64,000 nt of DNA from Hymenochaete sp. R1 (taxonomy: Eukaryota; Basidiomycota; Agaricomycetes; Hymenochaetales; Hymenochaetaceae): positions 124,001-188,000 of the forward strand of contig JAFREE010000019.1 of assembly GCA_019400425.1 (NCBI GenBank), given 5' to 3'. Under the pieces are notes generated by a model, which saw only the letters and a program-made list of their open reading frames with translations, did no database searches and was not told the DNA's origin. This document shows positions 60,117 to 64,000 of this stretch, in pieces. The position numbers and the translations under genes are program-made. Positions within the stretch are counted from its first letter, which is position 1. Every line of letters begins with the position of its first letter.

Positions 60117-61977
60117 ATGATCACAAAGTACGTCTACTCACACGTTTCCCCTCTTTCTCTCCCTTTGCTTTACACACTCCCAACACACCCAACACACGCA
60201 CACCGACTCCACTCTACACCAATCCATTACTTACTTCGCTTTTCCTCCCCTTACATCTTCTTTATCTATTCTTTTCTTACCCTCTCCTCGTGTTCTGTCC
60301 GCTGGCAATCCTTTCTCTCACTCAAAGTCGACATACTAAATATCTTCTCTTCCTTTCCTTCTCTCCCTCCCCTACTTTTCCAGTGGCCCAAACTCTCCGT
60401 CACACATCGACGTCGACGAAGAGCTCGCTGCACTCTCCTCCGAATACGGCAAACACGTCCCCCTCCTCGTAGAACTCGCCTATTCAAATCGCATCCAACG
60501 AGAACAGCAGCCAAACTTTCTCAACCCCTCTTCCAGCTCTAACAACACAAACGGGAACGGCTCAGGCAGCAGCAATAGCGCAAAAGGCGGCATAAAGATG
60601 TTCCCAGACGAACTGCTCCTTCTCATCTTCAAGCAGGCGTATTACTCGCTCGCCAGCATGCCCCTCTCCATCCCCTCCGAGCGCTCAAACCTCCTCATAA
60701 AGCGCGTCTCCCAGGTCTGCAGACGGTTTCGGCGCATCACCCTCGAGTGCCCGAAACTATGGTCTGCCATCCATTCCTCCCAACCTTTTATCGAAGTCGC
60801 CCTCTGGGCAGAACGCTCTCAGGACCTCCCGCTCTCCATCATGATCTACGGCAAAGACCACACTCGGTTCGGGAGCGACTTGTCCGAAGAGGACCTCCGC
60901 CAGTTCATGGACATCCTCGCCCCGCACCAGTGGCGATGGAAAGAGCTCCGAATCACGTCCACCCCGAGCCGGACGATCGCCCAGCTCATGAGCGAGGTCC
61001 AGCAGCACATCGTCTACTTGCCCTCGCTCGAGAGCATCCGTCTGCACCGATACAAGTGGGACAGCGACTTTGACGAACACGCCGACCTCCGGCTATGGTA
61101 CGCGCCCAACCTGCGCCTGTTCCACGGCTCCGGCGTCGTCCCCACCCACTTCCACGACTCCGCCATCTCCAACTTTAGCCTCACATGCCAAGTGAACACG
61201 ATCCCCGAGATCTTCGCGCGCACCGCCGAGTCGCCGACGTTCACGACGCTCTCGCCGTCGGCGCCGTCGCTCCGGCACCTCTTCCTCCGCGTGCTCAGCG
61301 TGTCGGACCGCGAGACGATCGTCCTCGGACACTCGGACGAGCCCATCCAGCTACCCCACCTCGAGACGTTCGAGGTCGTGACGAGCTCCCCGGGGACGTA
61401 CACCTCCTTCTGGGTCCTCTGCGTGCCCCTCCTCCAAATGCCCCGCCTCCAGTCGCTCTACGCGCAAGTCGCCCTCGAAAACGTCACGGACCTCTTCGGG
61501 CGGCTCAACGCGCATCAGTTTGGGACGCTGAGAGAACTTCGGTTCAGGTGCGAGGACCTCGGGACGGTGTGTGCGGTGCTTCCGAGTTTGGCAAAGTTCC
61601 CGTTGTTGGAGCATGTGGTGGTGGATGACTGCTGTTATTCGTCTCTGCGCGCGAACGCCGTGTCCGTGTCCGCCCTCAGCCTCAGCTCCGCCGGCGGCGC
61701 GACGGGGCTCGCGTCGCTGACTCGCAAGGACCTCCCGCTGGCGCCGCTCGCGCTAAGTACGCTCCCACCGCTCGTCAGCCTAACCTTCATGTACTGCCGG
61801 TTCAACCAGATGCACGGGGTGGAGGCGTTGGCGGAGCGGCTGCGGGGGGCGTTGTTTGATTTTGGGAGGTTTGAGCGGTTGAGGTTCGTTTGTTATGATT
61901 TGGAGGAGTTGAGGTGGGGGAGGGCGGAGGCGGTTAGGCAGAATATGGATTGGAGGGTTGAGTTTTGTGCGGTTTGA
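60117..61977 (+). CDS. F-box protein, second locus
   Basis: Two exons keep phase: 60117-60127 (only 11 nt, MITN) and 60384-61977, separated by a 256-nt pyrimidine-rich intron. The product has 534 residues. An acidic, then Asn/Ser/Gly-rich N-terminal 75 residues precede the F-box at about 76-125: MFPDELLLLIFKQAYYSL then RVSQVCRRFRRITLECPKLW. A leucine-rich, LRR-like tail follows (LESIRLHRYKWDSD, LRHLFLRVLSVSD, LETFEVVTSS, PLLEHVVVDDCCYS). It is an SCF adaptor candidate. It shares the general build of the F-box gene at 27398-29075 but is not a close copy. The long repeat-laden upstream region and large CT-rich intron are unusual for this gene-dense window. A downstream in-frame ATG at 60598 would still give an intact F-box. 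Confidence 0.87.
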
Positions 61978-62000
61978 GGGGGGGTGGCGCGAGGTGGGGG

Positions 62001-62040
62001 TGGGTTGGGTTGGGTTGGGTTGGGTTGGGTTGGGTTGGGG
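62001..62040. repeat. (TGGGT)7-TGGGG array
   Basis: There are seven perfect TGGGT pentamers plus one TGGGG, beginning 24 nt after the F-box stop codon. Regular G3 runs spaced by T-T make it able to form a G-quadruplex in the transcript or the plus strand. Confidence 0.96.
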
Positions 62041-62989
62041 CGGCGCGAGGTGGGGAGGGGGGGGGGAGGAGGGGTGACCTACCTACCTACCTATCTGTTC
62101 TTGGTTTTTTTTTGGTTTTTACCTTGGTCTCTATGCTATGCCAGTGCTGGGTTTCTTTCTCTTCTTTCCTTTTCTTCTCTTTCCTCTCTCTCTGATCTCA
62201 CCCATTCATCCTCATTCCTCAATATCTGCTACGTGTATGCATACATAACGTCCTTTTTCGTTCTCATTTCAAGTTCTCATCATATCGCTCATGTTTTTTT
62301 CTTTTCTCTTTTCTGTTCTCTGTTCTCGAATTTCTTTGTCCTTCTACCTCTATGTGTGTTTCCGTTTTTTTTTCGCTTTTTCCGTTTTCCGTTTCCCGTT
62401 TTGTGTTTTCTGTGTCCTGGTTCCTTGTGTCCCGTCCCGTTCCGGCCTACCGCTTTCAACAACTCAATTCTCTGTCTCTGTCTCTCTCTCCACCCCCTCC
62501 CCCCCCCCTTCCCCCAAATCTACACACATCTACACACACATCTACACACAAACATTATTGATCTCTGATCTCTGGCACATCGCACATCGCACATCGTACG
62601 TCGTACATCTTATCGTATACAATTCGCCGGGTTCGACTTCGGTTGCAAGCTACTGGCTGGTAGTTGCTAGCTGGGTAACAGAAACGGAAACAGTAGCACA
62701 CGACTCGACTCGACGATATTACCGCTGTTTTTGCCTTTTGCCTTTTGCTTCTTCCCTCCCCGTTGCGCTTCCGCGCCGTCCCCCCCCCCCCCCCCGCGGG
62801 CCACATACGCGCGCGTCTTCGTGTCCCATCGCATACTTTGGACTTCACACTCCCCCTCCCCCCAAAACTCCGAACGATTTCTTTTGTGTCTTTTTTTCGG
62901 CATCCGTTAGCTATAGCATCGCATCGCATGTGTGTAGTGTAGTACCTTTCTCCCTCTTCACCCGTCATCTCTCGGTCGGTTGCTCACTC

Positions 62990-63004
62990 GGTCGGTCGGT
63001 CGGT
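62990..63004. repeat. (GGTC)n microsatellite
   Basis: This is almost four copies of the same tetramer seen at 32386-32409. A shorter run occurs at 62974-62980. Confidence 0.9.
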
Positions 63005-63382
63005 TTCTCCATCCCACCATTGATCGTTGGATCGTTCGCTCTGTTTCTTCGTTCACTCTGTTCCTTCGGTATCTTCATACTCGTCCTCATACTCATAGCA
63101 TCTCCTCAGGTAACAGGTTTTTGTTTTCCTCACTAGGCATTTCGCATTTCGCATTTCGCATTGGTCACGTTTTCCTCGTTTTCCGTCTCTTCGTTTCTTC
63201 GTTTCCTCCCTTTTCCTCCTTTTTCCTCTGTTTTGACGTTTCTGTTTCTGTTTCTGTTTCGACTTTCGACTTTGACTTATGTCTAGGCTTTACTCTCTCC
63301 CCCCCTCTTAAAGTTTCACTACAACTACAACTACTATAACTGAACTGAAGCGCCCCCATCGCTATCGCTGCGTCTCTACATC

Positions 63383-63405
63383 TTTTTTTTTTTTTTTTTT
63401 TTTTT
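63383..63405. repeat. 23-nt poly-T run
   Basis: Twenty-three T residues are followed by AAAAA. This could be an old retrotransposon tail in reverse orientation or simple slippage. No flanking target-site duplication is evident. Confidence 0.92.
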
Positions 63406-63502
63406 AAAAACACTTTCTGACTTTCTGGCTTTCATTTTTGGCGCCTTATTTCCGAGTCTGGCACGGTGTTACTATTCCTACTCCTGTTCTTTGTTCTTGA
63501 AT

Positions 63503-63560
63503 ATCAGTATCAGTGTCGGTGTCGGTGTCAGTATCAGCGTCAGCGTCAGTGTCAGCGTCC
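63503..63560. repeat. (CAGTAT/CGGTGT/CAGCGT)n degenerate hexamers
   Basis: This is a run of about ten related hexamers in the same family as GGTGTC at 55639-55660. Confidence 0.88.
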
Positions 63561-63661
63561 ATGATATTGTCTGTTTGTCTGTTCGTATCTATCAATCCGC
63601 CATAGTCCATATGAGTTGATTTTGTGATATATGATATAGCACAGCGGACACGGATGCAGAC

Positions 63662-63692
63662 ACTAGTACTAGTACTGAGGCCCAGTACTAGT
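63662..63692. repeat. ACTAGTACT palindromic motifs
   Basis: ACTAGTACTAGTACT at 63662-63676 and AGTACTAGT at 63684-63692 flank GAGGCCC. The same motif is scattered through 56.1-56.6 kb. Confidence 0.85.
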
Positions 63693-63958
63693 GAGGGAGA
63701 GCCAGAGTGCCCCGCCCCCGCCGATCGGGGGGTGAACGTGTCGATCGTCCAATCAATATTGGTGTTGTCGTGTCCACACACTACGTCCACGTTCCACCTC
63801 ATCCCATACCACTGGCACACGGCTCAACCTTCTCGTATTCGTATCTATATTCGTATCCGTATCGCACTCCCCGTCCTCGCGTTTTCTCGTCTGCGAGTCG
63901 TCGTTTCTCGACACGAAAACACAAATAAACAAGCAAACGAAAGCGAGCGAGCGAGCTT

Positions 63959-64000
63959 ATGGCTTCACCGGCGCAGGGGCAGGGACAGGAGCAGCGATTG
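63959..64000 (+). CDS. Possible start of a next gene (truncated)
   Basis: An ATG at 63959 opens MASPAQGQGQEQRL to the window end after a CT- and A-rich leader. Gln/Gly-rich starts are common in fungal regulators. Fourteen codons cannot prove a gene. Confidence 0.3.
   Translation, partial: MASPAQGQGQEQRL

Larger units (their letters stand above)
61978..63958. other. Repeat-rich intergenic region
   Basis: This is two kilobases of simple repeats and pyrimidine-rich sequence downstream of the F-box gene. It includes a G-rich pentamer array, (CTACACA)n near 62517-62552, long C runs at about 62496-62506 and 62780-62796, a GGTC array, a 23-T run and CAGT/GGTGTC arrays. No gene is supported. Open frames such as 62291-63136 are repeat translations. 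Confidence 0.75.

Noticed and set aside
62001..62040. Telomere end
   Set aside because: The unit is TGGGT, not TTAGGG, and unique sequence continues on both sides.
62291..63136. 281-codon frame downstream of the F-box gene
   Set aside because: It is Phe/Ser/Pro-rich output of CT-rich DNA with no domain and with homopolymer runs.
63383..63405. Retrotransposon insertion at the poly-T run
   Set aside because: No reverse-transcriptase frame, target-site duplication or element boundary could be found.

Overview
The window is nuclear DNA from a filamentous basidiomycete, most likely an agaricomycete (mushroom-forming fungus). Genes are dense and split by short GT-AG introns of about 50-65 nt. The lineage signals are a class I hydrophobin, an STVLLNANVAF-type multi-pass membrane protein, glycine/histidine-rich CsbD-like proteins, and F-box genes with long variable leucine-rich tails. 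No bacterial operons, CRISPR arrays, rRNA, tRNA or intact transposons were recognised.

Layout. 0-10 kb: the 3' part of a membrane-protein gene (+), an MFS transporter (-), cytosolic ribosomal protein uL16/RPL10 (-), and glutamine:fructose-6-phosphate amidotransferase GFA1 (-), the entry enzyme to chitin and glycosylation precursors. 11-24 kb: actin-interacting protein AIP1/WDR1 (-), a hydrophobin (-), a Sec2-type Rab GEF (-), and a first glycine-rich CsbD-like protein (+). 25-32 kb: a coiled-coil protein of unknown function (-), an F-box protein (-), a weak candidate gene (-), and a second glycine-rich protein (+). 32-43 kb: an SLC49-type MFS transporter (+), mitochondrial ribosomal protein uS5m (+), a KEN-box, securin-like protein (+), an HMG-box transcription factor (+), and a second MFS transporter (+) that is a paralogue of the one at 1.6-3.8 kb. 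43-55 kb: a Ran1/Vhs1-like kinase with a very long tail (-), a candidate orphan gene (+), and a very large disordered protein (-) whose first exon lies about 180 bp upstream of its main open frame. 55-64 kb: about 5 kb of microsatellites and palindromes between divergent genes, a second F-box gene (+), more simple repeats, and possibly the first codons of another gene at the edge.

No metabolic cluster is evident. Several neighbours serve hyphal growth: GFA1 (wall precursor), AIP1 (actin turnover), Sec2 (secretory vesicle Rab activation) and hydrophobin (surface coat). This is ordinary housekeeping linkage, not a demonstrated system.

The observations most worth following are the repeat-saturated divergent intergenic region at 55-60 kb with a perfect 16-bp hairpin, the MFS paralogue pair with identical exon architecture including a 45-nt exon, a 15-nt micro-exon in AIP1, the CsbD-like pair, a hidden first exon at 55.04-55.08 kb, and a spliced orphan candidate at 49.2-49.7 kb. 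Exon boundaries were read by eye and checked by reading phase; no similarity search was run.
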